Assembly (NCBI GenBank): GCA_037074705.1 | Contig: CM073590.1 | Location: forward strand, 220,440,746-220,504,745 | DNA length: 64,000 nucleotides | Reading direction: 5' to 3' | Origin: Zhengitettix transpicula | Taxonomy: Eukaryota; Arthropoda; Insecta; Orthoptera; Tetrigidae | Shown here: positions 1-13,571 of the stretch, piece by piece | Layout of the letters: each line of letters opens with the position of its first letter | How positions within the stretch are numbered: the stretch's first letter is position 1 | Position numbers and translations under genes: made by a program | Notes under the pieces: generated by a model | What the model was told of the DNA's origin: nothing | Database searches by the model: none | The model's input: the letters and a program-made list of their open reading frames with translations, nothing else

Positions 1-1310
1 CATATTCTCTATTTATCAATATTTAGTATACAAACGAAATGAAAATCATAGTAGGAGTAAACTGTAGAACATCTTTCAAACATTTTGTTGAATTCTAGTC
101 CTGCCTTGAATATATATTTAAGAGGTAGACATGTAAAATAATGAATGAAAATATTTCATCGTACAAGCATGACTACAAAAAGTGTTCCTATAATTATTGT
201 TTGACACAAGACATTTTATAAATAGTATAATAATCTCAAACTACAAAAATATCTGTTTTCTTCTTGGGAAAATATTATTAATAAATTACCTCAAAATGTG
301 GAGCTTATTACAATATAGGACTCTTTAAAGACGGCTGATTTTTAGGATCACTGCTTCTATTCTATGAATGAGTTATTAAATATGTAGTGTATATATTATG
401 ATTATGATCAATATGGCCAAAAAACAGACCTCACAAGAATAAAAACAAGTACGTACACAAGAATCCGGGAAAATTCTGTCTGCTAGTTTATATAACTGTC
501 CAAAGATGATAGGAGTCAAGTAAGTAGCAAAATATCGTAGACTCTTGTCAGTCAGTGTCACTGTGAATATTAACAGCATTCCGTTTGTGAATTTTGATGT
601 GAACATTTTCCGAAATTAGTTCAACTTCAAGGATCTTAATTTTGCTCCAATTTATATTGTGTTGTTTAACATATATGTAATAGGTAATAACAGAATGCTT
701 GTCGTTACGCAACTTATAATTCGATACGTGTTCTTTGATTTTGATATTTCTGTAATATTCTTAGTTTACCTCAGTTGTATGTAATAGTATATGAAAGTAA
801 CTGTAATGAGATTAAATTATTGCATTTCTTCGGAGTAGATGAAAGTAAGAGGAGACAGGATGGAAGCCGAGCCGACGGGATGGCCGTCGCAACCACTGTC
901 TGTCATCTCTCTTCTAAAACCTCTTTCATTCTACCTGTGACGTGGGAATTCAAGTGTACATTAAAATCTGACGAGTTTTTAATTATAACCACATCACCAC
1001 CTCGAAACTTGTTGGATTTAATATATTGAAGGTCTGTCCCTTCTTCGGAAAAATCTGAAAAATCAGCAATCAGTCTGTGACAGCCAACCAAGGTGGAGGC
1101 TCTTGGTCTTCATATCTTTTCTGTTCATTAAATCTTATTTTACTTTTAATACAAGTTTTGTGGTCAAAAATACCTTTCCCATCTCTAAGCTTGAGTGTCA
1201 AAGCATTCACGAGGACTTGTTACATCATCCATTTTCTTCAGAGTTCATTGGGTAATCTATATGAAAAATGTATTAGGAATGAAAATATGAAACGTATGTT
1301 TTGAAAATAA
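1..1310. other. AT-rich DNA, no gene recognised
   Basis: This stretch has only short ORFs without recognisable domains on either strand. No splice-supported exon chain or transposon coding sequence was seen. It ends at a short pentanucleotide repeat. Confidence 0.6.
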
Positions 1311-1333
1311 ATAAGATAAGATAAGATAAGATA
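1311..1333. repeat. (ATAAG)n microsatellite
   Basis: Four to five tandem copies of ATAAG. The array abuts the left end of the fold-back element that follows. Confidence 0.85.
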
Positions 1334-1497
1334 AAAAAATACAGACAAAATGAAGTGATTATATAAATACCATAACTGTATTTTGCGGCTGTGTCGCTCT
1401 TGACTTCTAGTGTTTTTTTAGTACCTGAAGAAAGTAACAAGGTTTCCAGAAACGTTGTATGGTATTTATATCATTTTTTCTGTAATTGGCTATATTA
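1334..1497. repeat. Fold-back repeat family B, copy 1 (diverged)
   Basis: The left end (ACAGACAAAATGAAGTG, then TATAAATACCA) is the inverse of the right end (TGGTATTTATATCA, then TCTGTAATTGGCTAT). The interior carries the family signature CCTGAAGAAAG followed by CCAGAAACGTTG. The same signature occurs at 9789-9957, 57675-57900, 60028-60308 and 63432-63700. There is no coding capacity. The element is probably non-autonomous. Confidence 0.7.
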
Positions 1498-3093
1498 TAT
1501 TATTTTTAACAAAGGATTAGGCTTTATTTTTGTAATTTGCATATAAATTAGAAAAGAAACAAAGCCACATAACCAATAAATAAAGAAAATTATTATATAG
1601 GTTATATAGACTTCGTAATAGTAACAAAGATCCTTTTTTTTATAAATTTCTGGTGTTCTACAAAGAGCTAAGCTGTGATGCTAAGTAAGGCTGATAAACA
1701 ATCTAAACAAAGACCGCAAATACATAATTATCAACACTGGAGATTAATTCCATGTTTAATAGCCGAGGATTCCTCTCGCAGGTTAACGCGTATCCAAAAT
1801 TATTAAAACTTGTAGGAATATCGCCATTGGCTAAAATTTTTTTATAGTATACAAGTAACACTACAATGGTTTCATAAAATTAATATTGAAAATATTTTTT
1901 TAAAAAAAATTAAATAATATGTGAGCTCAATTGAAGAATATAGTGCCGAGTTTTATCCATTGACTGATTCAATAGTAACATTATTTATATGCAACCTGAA
2001 CAGTAAATACACGGAAATTAAACAACAATTATTAATACATTCTTCTTATGATTGAGAAAAAGATATATCAGTTGCTTTATCAACTTGAAAAAGCTGCAAA
2101 TAAAGCAAAAGTACCTGAAAATGATAAAGCTATATAGAAAATTAAGTAGTTTAATATAACATAAGGATTTTGGACAAACCAAACGTACTTTAAAAACAGT
2201 ACTAAAGAGCAAATTGCCAAAGACCAATTTATTTTACTGATAAGATTTTTTGTCCGTGATTTATTGTCGTTAATTTTATATTGCGTATTGAGTTCTTTTT
2301 TATTTTTCAACGTTAGTAATAAGGTTAAAACTTAACTATTTTTTGTGCAGGAAATCACCAACCGTTCATTGACCCTCAAAGATTGGCAGATTTATGTACT
2401 AATTTTTCACTTTATGAACCGTAGTAACGTTCTATGAAATATAGCATGGTTTTGGGGCTACTATAATTGAGTGTAAACTGAATCTATATATCGAATCATT
2501 GTTAATTACAGGTTTGCTATACAGCAGGAAGACTTCCCTCTCTTTTTCGCCGATGTTATTTCGCTGCCACGGTGCGAATGAACCACCAGGCTGTATTGGC
2601 AATTTGCATTCCGCGGTTTCACTCTGTCTACGCTGGGAATCGTTCAAATTAACGTGTTTAGCGAGGTTCGTGAGCAAATCAAGAATGGCCCGTGATGACA
2701 GTTGCGGTTGCGAATACCAGCGCTCAAGGTGGCAGACCTGCGCGAAAACATAGCAGCACATCCTGGACATTCCACAGGCTCAATATACACGCCAATAAAG
2801 CGGCCTGCATACTATTCACGTCGAATATAACTGTTCTACGTTTTAGCAGGAAATCAAATTCCTTAACTTCAGAGCCATGAATGTAGTTTTGACGAGCAGT
2901 TTACTGAAAACTCCCTATAAAACTCTCTGTCGCTGGGTGAGATTTTCCACGTCACCAAAGGCCATCTCCTTCCACCACCGTCGGTAAACAATACTAATTT
3001 GTGGGCTTTCGTCATAGATTTGTGAAGGTAAACACTCTCATCAAGTATGCTGTGTGAATGAAACATTTGTGATAATTTTATTGAAAACTAATT
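1498..3093. other. No gene recognised; GC-richer patch inside
   Basis: Mostly AT-rich. Between about 2490 and 2770 the base composition rises and both strands are open for 80 to 110 codons. Neither translation matches a family I know and no splice context supports an exon. It may be an old mobile-element fragment. Confidence 0.5.
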
Positions 3094-4436
3094 GCGTGCC
3101 TGGCCTTGCCCAGGTATTTCTTTATATAAGCCGGAAAAAAAAGTTAAATTCTACATTAATCTTATTGTCAATAAGTGATTTAAGCTACCTATGTAGATGG
3201 AATGCTAACTTCATCAGTATACGCTCTATATGTATACAAAGTAATTATGTTGGTGAAATAAATGAAAAAAATGTATGACAACAAAAGGAAATATCAGGTA
3301 TCAATATTCGGGGTAATAGAATTAATTTTATAATCTGGAAAAATAAAAGAGGCACAGACAACAACCCATATGTTAAAGGAAAAATACTGTTACTGAAACT
3401 CCCTGCCTATATAAAGTACGTAGAGAATAAGTTATTTGCAGTAGAACTAAAAAAAATCTTGTTAAAAATCCGTTATACTGTATGCCTGACCTTTAAAAAA
3501 TATATATTGTTTCTTTATAATATATTTAAACATAATGTTAAATATTAATAATGTTATATTAAAATATAAGTTCTATTTAATTTAATTATATGTTATATTT
3601 CTATTATATGATTGACGATTTTCCATTTTGTATTGTTGCAAATTACGGAAAAATAACGTTTAGAGAAACATAACCATAAATACCCCCGATACCAAATATA
3701 TAAAAAGTACTATTTATACCTTATTGGTGTTGAGAAAGTAAAAATATATTCTTGAGTCCTTAAGAGACTTAAGAAATATACACGGTACCCTACTACAGTA
3801 AAAAATACAGTACTATCTTAAGAGAGTTAATTATACTCCCGGTGCCTAGGTCCAAATTGCTCCACGTTTTAAACTTTAATTTCCCCTTCCACCTCCACTC
3901 CGAGCGGTTGAATAAAAATAATCCGCCAAGTTAAATGTCATAATTAAAGTCAGCGAAAAAAAAAAATTAATCGACCCAAATATCGGTCGTTTTAGCACGT
4001 TCGAATATTTTCATCCCGTCGCGAGTGGTTAACCAGCAATTTCACTGCCATAATTAAACTCGGCGACATCCATAACTCCGGAGTCGACTCCAACATCGAT
4101 TGTTTTCTGGTTATTTTTATGTAACGTCTCTCAACCTTAAGCATTCTCCCTTCCCATGCCGAAAGGGGTTAAAATTATACACAAAAAAATCGATGGAAAC
4201 ACTATCAATCTCATTGAACCCGAAAAGTTATTAATCGACGCCAATTATGGCCATTTTTGCATGTTGGAAACTTTCCCCCCTGACCCGTGGGGGTGGGGGT
4301 GGTAGTCGCGTCTTACCCCCACAGTGTTTGTTTACGATTCGAAAGTAACTCGCGTACATAATTTGGTCAACTTTTCTGCACGGGTGTAGATTTGTATGCG
4401 GAACATACACACAAACAAGCACTTAATTTTATTTAT
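3094..4436 (+). repeat. Composite interspersed repeat family A, copy 1
   Basis: It starts with a degenerate GCCTGGCCTTGCCCAGG and a TTTATATAAGCC segment. Further modules are shared in the same order with 6767-7845: TCAATAAGTGATTT with GATGGAATGCTAA, ATAAATACCCCCGATAC, CTTAAGAGAGTTAATTATAC, a module with CACTATCAATCTCATTGA, and a tail with ATAATTTGGTCAACTTTTC and TATGCGGAACATACA. The conserved order shows one element present twice. It has no coding capacity. The opening and tail resemble non-autonomous retroelement derivatives common in insects, but the family is not identified. Confidence 0.75.
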
Positions 4437-6766
4437 TAAGTCACGTAGAATGTTTAACATAATAAAATAAAGTCCCAACAAGGAAAGACTGGCCATACTT
4501 ATTTCCCAATAAAAAAAAAATCTGGATGTATCTAGAAGGTAAACTCAGTCATATCTTGGTAGACATGTTTGTCGACCCGGTTGAACGATATAAACACTCT
4601 CTATGCTTTCTACTATTTTCTAATTCTTATAATTAAGGAATAGCAAAAACAAATTTGAATGTCAATTTGTCTCCATAATAAATTTTAAACATTAAATCAT
4701 AAGCTTATTTGCACAAAACAAGCATTACATATCATGAGTGGAAAAACACCAGCCTATTAGTCAGAAAATGTATTATAAAATTTGAAAATTATAATTTATC
4801 AAATACAACGTTTCATATTTATTTCTACTTTCCCAAGGTGTACTATATAGTGTTTGTTGAAATTTTGAAGTGAAAAGAAGAGAATCAAAATACATTTGAA
4901 TTATAGTTGACTGACAATGGCGTTGTCTTTGAATTAACAACAATTGGAATTAGGAAACTATTTCACACATATTTGATTTTATAATTGATAATTCTAACAC
5001 TGATAACATGTTTAATTACGTATAAAATGCAGAGTAAATGGTGTTTTCTCCTGTAACGTATTGTTCTGCACGTGCGAAGTTATCGTCTATCGAGTACTGA
5101 TTAGGTTTCTCGTATACCTCTATCCCTCTCTTAAACCTTAATAGTACTCCAAATTACGCATACCTGGTGTTAATTGACAATATAAATCCTTCCCGATTTC
5201 TGTTCTTACAATCCTATTTACCTTGCTCGGATGTGAAATTATTTTTATAAAGGAATAATCAGACCGCTGATTTGAGTTACAAAATTCCTCCACGTGGCTA
5301 AATCTTGATGGTAGATTGGAAGAGGACACACGCTCAGCCCCACAATGACTGCGGAAGGACACGCGTCCAACCGACCGAGGTGAACTTCCTGTCCGCACTT
5401 TTGTTCCGAATTGTATTTGCGGTTATGATTGCCCTTCCGGCGACTCTGACATCTGATATGACGTTGGTTTTTGTCGGTCAGTCCATCGGATTGCACACGC
5501 TATTTCTGTTTCCGTACGAAACAAAAAGCGTTTACGGGGAACGCCGTCCTCAATGGAATCATTTACGGACCGGTCGATTAATTTATGTAATTATGGTGCT
5601 CCCAATAAAACTTTGATACCGTGCGGTCGAGTGCTTCATTGTTCTTTGCAATTGGTTTATTGCGTTTAATTTGAGAAAATTATGTTACTGACTATGTGCA
5701 TTTCGAACTGTACTCAGCACAGCTGCTGTATGATTATGAGGATTGGATTATCGGGAAACACAGATATATTCCAAACGTAACAAATACAGTTAGCCACTCC
5801 AGAGATAGGCGTAAAAATTTAATTAAATGCACGTGATTAACAAACATTTAAAACACGGTACTTTTCACGACAAAATACAACTTTTTAGCATTCATATTAT
5901 TTAGGCTGTTAATTCGTAATACAATAATTTCATTCCGCACTTCTAATAAGTTATCTCATGGCACTGATAATAGTGTTCGAATTCTCATCTTAGTTCCTGA
6001 TTTTCGGGTTCCCCAATCCTTCAACAATATATATTGTGTTTGTGCTTCTTCCTAGTGTGCGTGTGTAAGGTTTTCTCGTGTGATGTATAATTCCATATTT
6101 TGTGATAGTTAATTCTCAAAATATTTATTTTTTAACTAGTGCGTGTTTAATTTGTTTGAATACTGTAAATATTATATAATATCCTTGGTAACGTTAAAGA
6201 ATGATTATTTTTACTATTATTATTATACAGTACTTTTAGTTATGTTGGACAGGGAAATTTGCGTTCCCGATTTTTAGTTGTTTATGTTAACTTCTAATTG
6301 TTATTAATTGTAGCTTCCAATAATTATATTGTAATTTTATGTAACGACGAATCATATTTCCTCATTCGACGACTAATGGACTAGATGATTAAACGTACTA
6401 AAACACGAAAAGAAGCGCTTTTCTTCCCAATCCATAAAAATTATCAAGAAACCTGCCGGATAAAGCTGAGGAAAACTCGGATTACCATATACGAACCTCT
6501 TCAAATTCATACGAAGGCATAAGCTGAAACCACCGTTTTGCGAGTCACGGCATAGAATATGGAAAGAGCACAACTCCTGACAAAATATTTCTAGAACTTA
6601 AACTTTCTCGGCTTAGAAATTGAGATTTGATCTGAATGATTTGTATGTTTTACCACAACGTTTCAGAGACCTTCTCCGCTAACATATTTTACTGGAGTGG
6701 TCACCGACACGTCTTGGGCTAACCTACTCGTATAAAATCCCCATAAATTTTCTTCCATATACACGA
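4437..6766. other. No gene recognised; GC-richer ORF patch at about 5300-5620
   Basis: AT-rich apart from 5300-5620, where a 103-codon plus-strand ORF and overlapping minus-strand ORFs coincide with higher GC. The translation has a hydrophobic middle but no family I can name, and no convincing splice sites flank it. I treat it as an unexplained, possibly repeat-derived patch. Confidence 0.45.
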
Positions 6767-7845
6767 TGCTGGGTGCCCGGCGATACTCGTATATTTATTT
6801 ATATAAGCCCAAAAAAGTGTTTATTTCACATTAATCTATTAGTCAATAACTGATTTCCATCTCAGATGGAATGCTAATTTCATCAGATTCCACCATCCCG
6901 CCCCGTGCCTTTAGAGAACCATAAATACTCCCGATACGATATATATAATACCATTAGTACTTTAATAGCGTTTTGAGAGTCAAAAATATTCTTGGTTCCT
7001 TAAGATACTTAAGAAATATTCACTGTACCCTAATACAGTAAAAAATACACGCACTATCTTAAGAGAGTTAATTATACTCCCGGTGATTATTCAACGTGTT
7101 AAAAATTGTACGCGGAACTTTATTTTCCACCCCCCCCCCCCCCACTCCGAGCGGTTGAAGTAAAACTTATGAAATTATACACAAACAACAATTGGAGAAA
7201 CAGTATCAATCTCATTAACCCCGAAAAATATTTATTCGACGTAAATATCAGCCGTGTTTTAAAATTTTCATCCCAGTCCACCCCAGCCCCTAGGGTTGGT
7301 AGTCGTGTCTCACCCCAAATGTGTTTGCTTCTGGTTCGAAACGAGCATGTGTACAAAATTTGGTAAAATTTACTCCACGGATGTACATTTTTATGCGGAA
7401 CATACATTGTTTTCCCCCTTCCACGAACACGCATAGACGTAGAAGCACAATTTAACCGGCAAGTTGATAATTTTAACAGCGACATCCATAACCCTGGATT
7501 CAACTCCAATCTCTGTTGTTTACGCCTTATTTTTATGTAACTCCCCTACACCCCCACCCCTTAGTGTGTTCTCCTACGATGCTGAAAGAGAGTTTAAATT
7601 ATACACTCACAATATCGGGAAAAACACTATCAACCTTATTGATCCCGAAAAATATTTATTCGACGCAAATATCGACCGTTTTATCAAGTTTAAATATTTC
7701 CACCCCCGTTCACCACAACCACTGGGGCTTAACCGGCAAGATGAAAGTCATATTTAAACTCAGCGACATCCATAACCCCGGATTCGACTCAAATCTCGGT
7801 TGTTTTAGCTTGTTGGTTCTTCAGCCCAAATCACAACGATAATGA
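6767..7845 (+). repeat. Composite interspersed repeat family A, copy 2
   Basis: It opens with GCTGGGTGCCCGGCGATACTCG and TATTTATATAAGCCC. It then follows the module order of 3094-4436, including CTTAAGAGAGTTAATTATAC at 7060-7080. One module recurs inside this copy: the AATTATACAC / ATCAATCTCATTAACCCCGA / ATATTTATTCGACG block at about 7170-7260 and again at about 7595-7690. The CAGCGACATCCATAACC block occurs near 7478 and 7760. This suggests internal duplication. A poly-C run lies at 7131-7142. Confidence 0.75.
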
Positions 7846-9788
7846 AGAAGTCACGGAATAGTAAACCATGAAGTATAGTTTCGTAATGTTATTGAAAATC
7901 AGCTCATCATTGAGAAAGTATTCAGAAATAGTTTTAAATTATTGATCGTTTCAAATAATCAACCGTCTCCTACAATAAGCACTTAAGGTCTTACGGAGGA
8001 TTTGTGGAAGGGGTTTCGTGAATGTAATCTGGGAAAAATTGGCACAGCGAGGAATCTAATCCGTGGCCATAATGAAAGTTAACACACAGACCTACAACAC
8101 ATTGACCATTTTTTATCGTGCTGACTGTTTGTGCATGAATTACTCGATTATTTTGTCTTTCTCCAGATGTAAACGACAATAATAACTACAAGGGTTTTGG
8201 GAATAAGTGTAAGAAAATATTCTTTAAATGCGTCAGTATTTTTACAGGAGTCTCTTGATCGTTTCCCTAATAGTTTGAAATTATTTTTTCAACAAGTGTT
8301 GAATATTCTCCTTTGTAAAAATGTTCAATTATATAACGTTCTGTTTAGTTTTTGTGCTCTTTTCTTTGTTTTTTTCATATACGGGCTGCAGTTACTAAGG
8401 ATATTAATAGTTCTCATCGTTCAGCTCCGAGAAGTGACTTGTCCGTATTTTTTGTATATGTAAGTGCTTCTTAGTGCGTGTACTTAATTTTCCTGTGTGT
8501 AGCTTCAGATTTATTTTGTTCATTTGTTGTCGTATTTGTTTTTAAATAATTATTTGTTAATATGAATTGTAATCATACTTTGTAAATATTAAACTATACC
8601 CTTAGTAATCCGCTTTCTGTGTTCCGTTTTTATTAAAATTAATTTTACACGATTAAATAATTTGTAATTATTATACTTCCTTCTGTAAAGTTCGTATTCT
8701 AGGTTATCTAGTAACTATATGTAAATTCTTTGATGACGTATTTTATTTACTAAACCCAGTACTAATGGAATTAATGAAACAAATACGTCTATTTAATATA
8801 TGCGTGAATTATATCGGTCCTTATAAAGTTCCACAGATCACTTTTCCAATGTAAATGTAATGCTGGATGGCAAACTTACCAGTTAATATTACCCGCACTT
8901 TCTTAAAAATGGAAACCCTGTAAAAGTGAAACATGAAAGTTCAGTGTGTGTTGGTGTGTGTGTGTGTGTGTGTGTGTTGCATAAGTCTGCAGTTCAATGT
9001 GTATTTGGCGCCATTTTTTTTATTTATTAATTTGCCATTTTATTTTCTGAATCCTTTAAGAAACTAAATGTGCGCAAATAAGTCTATTTTAATTTTTTTG
9101 GCAGTATAATTGTGATTAGATAGTTGTTAGGATGCCTGTTCAGAGCCGAGAATAAACAAGAGGGTAAGTATAATAGGTGCGAAGTACTTTGTACATTTTC
9201 TGTTTGACAATTGTATGCCAAAGTCCGAGAAATTTTAGTTTACTGTAGATAATTGTAAGTAATCGAACCTATTCGTGGAAATTAGGATTTTATTTTCCGC
9301 GATATATGAGCCCGCAATGCGTATCCAATGGTAAGCGACCTTTTATTTCCGTTGCGAGACATGAACCGCAGATTTGAGGGAAGTTTCTGATACATTTATT
9401 TCTTCTGTAATTTCCGATTACTATTCCAACGATTCTCGTCTCTTTTTGCTATACACATAAGCGTGTCATTTACTTCGTCATAAAAGAGAACGAACTTCAT
9501 GTCACGTTTCTCAACAGCTGGTAGTTTCTGTTGAACAATTATAAATTAAATTAATTTCCATCGTTGCCATAATTTAATATCATTATATCAACATTATTGT
9601 ACATATAAAATAGTTTTCACAGAAAATTTCATTGCGGTGACACCAAAGTTAATGAATTTATATTAAAAAAAGATTAAAAACATAGACTTAAAATACGCTA
9701 ATTTTACTGTAACTGACAGAAAATAATTTCCTACAGCAGATAAATATCTCTGATAATAGAATTAAGAAAATAAATTAAATAAAAAAAT
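7846..9788. other. No gene recognised; contains (TG)n at 8954-8977
   Basis: AT-rich with short uninformative ORFs. A TG dinucleotide run lies at 8954-8977. No mobile-element coding sequence was seen. Confidence 0.6.
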
Positions 9789-9957
9789 TTACATCTGACT
9801 GAAAATTAATAAAGATAGCCAAATACAGATAAAATAAGTGATGATATAAATACCACACAACGTTTCTGGGATCCTTTTTCCTATCTTCGGGTGCTAAGAA
9901 GAATCTAGAGCGACACAACTGCACTCGTCGGTTGACAAAACTCAAAAGCTGAATTTT
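9789..9957 (+). repeat. Fold-back repeat family B, copy 2 (single arm)
   Basis: This is one arm of family B. The outer end is TTTACATCTGACTGAAAATT, then GATAGCCAAATACAG, then ATAAATACCACACAACG and TTTCTGGGATCC, then GTGCTAAGAAGAATCTAGAG and a TTGACAAAACTCAAAAGC inner end. The same order occurs in the complete palindromic copies at 60028 and 63432. Here the second arm is missing. Confidence 0.75.
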
Positions 9958-12309
9958 TATTATCGTTATAATGAATTAGTAAAAACTTATCGGGGTTCCA
10001 GCAGTCGGGAATCGACCCTATCACAACAGAAACGACATTAATAATGTCGAGAAAATCATCGAAGAAACTCTGGAACCACGACAAGTTACCTCAATTTCCT
10101 GCTGCGTTTGTCTATCCTATCAAATCACTGATTTGATAGCAATTTTATTTCTCTTGATTTGTATTACATAATTTAAGACGAAAATTTGGTAGTTAAACTC
10201 CCATTGAAGAAATCTGCATCTCATCCTTTGGTCAGTTCATTCATTTTTTAATTAAATCAATAAAAACATAACTTTTCAATTCAATAATAGAGAAACACGC
10301 TGTCACAAGCTCAAGTCATACAGAATTTAAATATGAAATTAAAGCAAATAATTTTCCAACAAACATCTCTGAAAAATAAGACAACATTTTCCAGCAATCA
10401 TAATTGTTAAACTGTATGAACATTGCAATATAATTTCCTGAAAATATTTTTTAGAGGCAGAATATTGCTGTTTCGTCGATTTGCTGGACAAACAACGATC
10501 ACCCATAAACAGAAAATTAATTATTTATCACGATTTTGCTGAAGATAAATATTACCCCGCTTCTAATTTCATGAATTCAAAAGCTTGAAAATATATCTTG
10601 ATGAAGTTTTAGAGTTCGAAAGAATAAACATCACTTTTTTTTAATTACTGAACTGAAATTCTGTTCGAGTGCAGACAGAGTCTGCTTTTATTGCGAGAAT
10701 CACGTAACAACAAGAAATATATTTTCTCGATTTTAATTGTATTTTCTTTTATCATAACAGGAAACCAAATAAAACGTGGTATAAATATTAACGCGTTATT
10801 AATTAACGCGAAAATTGGAGAAAGTTAAACTGGATTTTAACTATGGTTTCGTTTTAAATTGAAGGAATAAAAAATGTTCAAAAATTTTATCAAGACAGAA
10901 TATTTTAATTTAAAATTTTTTCCCAAAATATAAGTGTCAAATAACCATAAGTTAACATACATTTCAATGAGTAAACGCTAATAAACTATCTAAACGTACG
11001 TATTTTAGCGTTTTTAAGGTTTAGCCTATAAAACTCAAACGTACGTTAAATGAAACTGATATGCTTGAATAAATGTCATTTCAAATTATACAGAAAAGTC
11101 CATCAAGAAGTTACTCGTAGAGCTTTAATTGTTAGAAACCTTTTTTCCGCACATTTTCATCACGTTCATTTAATTGAAAATGTCAGTATGAGGACTACAT
11201 ACTTGTATTTAAATTCTATAAACATTTAGTGGGAAATCCATTCTGTGGCAGAGCTCACAAAATTCAATAGTAAAACTCTTCAGTTGAATCTCCAGACTAT
11301 ATGGCGATATGTTTCATTACAGTACTTCTGTTTCACTGAAAATTCAAAAGTAATATAGAATGACTTTACAGTAGCATTACTGAATTAGAAAATTCTGTAC
11401 TGGTAACGAGGCTCTTTTTCACATTTTACTAGAAAGTGTGACGCTATGACGAACGTTTTTAAGCCTCAATTCTATTTCCTTCAAATTTTCTGGCTAAAAC
11501 CAATACCTTAGTAATTTTTGTTTTGAATGATAATTTTTTAAAGTTAATTGCTTTGACGAATGGTCATAAAAATATATATTAAATGCAAACACTTAGAATA
11601 AATTAAGTCGCGAAACTCTTCTAGAAATCGCCAAATTTTACAAAATCGTACGTACTACGTTAGTAAGTTAGTAGACGTTTCTATCTGTATCGGAATCAGC
11701 TAATTTTATTCTAAATTGGGTGCATAACTGGAAACCCGAACCTAATCGCAGTGAAAAAATCGTCATCTCAAGAATTACGACTGACCATACCAAACTACCT
11801 CATATTCAATCAGTGCAACGCACAAATCTCAATACGGCATATACTCTAGGATTGCACAAAATTACTAAGAGCATAATAGGAATGTACTGAGAGGAAAATA
11901 AATCCATGAAATAGTGGTTGATCCAAAGTTATAAGATGAAATATTTCAATTTAGGAAAATAATAAACTGTTTTTCAAAAATTTAAAAGTATTGTTACCCA
12001 AATACCACGATAAATTAAATTTTAAAAAATCTATTCTATTGTAAAAATTATTGATCATAACCAACTAATCAGTCGCTAATTACAACTGAAGTTTAACATG
12101 ACTATAAATAATAAATCATTAAAATGCGTGCAATTCAGACTGTGGCTAAGCTATAATTAAAGGAATAATTACGTGACTAAAACAAAAACGCACATTTAAA
12201 AAGAAAGTAATATATTGTATTGCGTTTGAATTTCAACTGATGAAAAGTGAATCTTTGTTAACGTTTTTAAAGACAATGATACCAAGTTGAATTATTATTT
12301 GTAATGTGT
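9958..12309. other. AT-rich DNA, no gene recognised
   Basis: No exon-like ORF, known repeat or RNA gene was seen in about 2.3 kb of very AT-rich sequence. Confidence 0.6.
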
Positions 12310-12330
12310 GTGAGGCTCACCTGGCAGTTG

Positions 12331-12558
12331 TCAGGAACGGGCGGAGGTCTCTGGTAGAATGGGCAGGGAGACTGCGGCTTCACGCCTGCTGCTCTTGTGT
12401 TGAGTCCCACCCTCGACAGACACCGAATCACGAATCAACACGCTCTGTTCGATGAATGGTTCATCCTTCACTTCAGTTGGCTGGACTGCAAAGCATTGCC
12501 CGCGATAAACTCTGGCCTGAAACAGTTTGCAGTTGTATTGTACTCCTGCAAATATCAA
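12331..12558 (-). other. Possible isolated exon or element fragment (minus strand)
   Basis: A GC-richer island in AT-rich DNA. On the minus strand an ORF opens right after a splice-acceptor-like TGATATTTGCAG near 12,546. Further down, a donor-like CTGCCAG/GTGAGC lies near 12,320, but in a different frame. The peptide has no domain I recognise and no partner exons were found. It could be an exon of an unknown gene, a non-coding exon, or a repeat fragment. Confidence 0.2.
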
Positions 12559-12640
12559 GTGTTGCAGGTTAGCAAACCTTTACAGTCACTCGCTGAAATG
12601 AATACTGCATCACATTCCCGAGGGTCCATCAGCAATTGCC

Positions 12641-13350
12641 TCTTATAAAATTTATTTTCAGTTACTACAATAGGAACGAATTCGGCGTTTCAGTAAATTG
12701 CTCGTTATTTGGGGTTCGTTTACCGCAACAAAAAAAAACGAAGGCGAATAAGTGAAACGAATCAAAATAAAAAGACACGGACATATGTTGGTCAAATATA
12801 AACTAATCTGATCATGAGAAGGATTCTCGTAGTTGACGAAATCGAGTGTGGTACGATCGAGTACCTCTTTCATAATTTTGCCGACAAAAAATCCAAATTG
12901 TGCTTAAAATTTAATGCAAAGTGGGGCACTATCTGAAGTCCTCCAGACATTTCAGAGTAATGATTTTCTTTATTAACAAAAGCCGAACCAACGCCGGGAT
13001 AAGTTGGTCATAAACAATCTTATCACCTAGGCCACGTGGATATAGGGGATGACGTTTACCCTTAGGCAGGAGAGCGCCATATAAACAGCAAGGGAAAAAG
13101 ACTCGTCTGGCCTTGGTTTACATCTCAGTCGTGTGGTTAGCATTGTTTTTGTCTACTACAGTAACACAGGAGTCAGAGACAAAATATGGTGTCCAATAGC
13201 TGTTTCAGAGAAAGAGAGCCGAGTAACAAGGAAAATATTGACTTCGGAGACTGTACTAATAACGTAGCAGAGAGAAGGGGCCAATCACCAAGAAATATTC
13301 CTCTAGAATGTGGAAGGTTTGAGGAAACTTCTGCGCGGAAAACCTTTTCC
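12641..13350. other. No gene recognised
   Basis: Mixed-composition sequence with short ORFs only. The 3' half rises in GC toward the repeat that follows. Confidence 0.55.
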
Positions 13351-13571
13351 TAGCATAGGAAGGGATTTGAAAGGGGGATGCGGAAGGGTAAAGGAAGGTA
13401 GCCAATGGTTACTAGGGCCCCCGGGCTATGGTTTAAGGATCCTACCCGGCAATTCGCCTAAAAGCGATGCAGGGAAACCCCTAGAAAAATCTGCATCAGG
13501 TAGGTCGGGCATTTGGTACTTGTTCCACGCCCTTCCGATGGTGGGAGAGGGGTTTGCTGTGGGGTCGCAGC
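13351..13571 (+). repeat. Interspersed repeat family F, copy 1
   Basis: This aligns over about 221 bases with 58481-58701 in the same orientation. Shared blocks are TAGCATAGG, AGGGATTT, TGCGGAAGGGTA, CATCAGGTAGGTCGGGC, CACGCCCTTCCGATGG and CGGGAGAGG-like, then GTTT.CTGTGGGG.CGCAG. A 172-codon ORF (13310-13828) runs through it, but the second copy does not preserve that frame, so the ORF is probably incidental. Confidence 0.75.

Noticed and set aside
2432..2770. 112-codon minus and 84-codon plus ORFs
   Set aside because: Both strands are open over the same GC-richer patch, with no domain and no splice support.
5305..5616. 103-codon plus-strand ORF with a hydrophobic centre
   Set aside because: There is no family match, no splice context and overlapping ORFs on the other strand.
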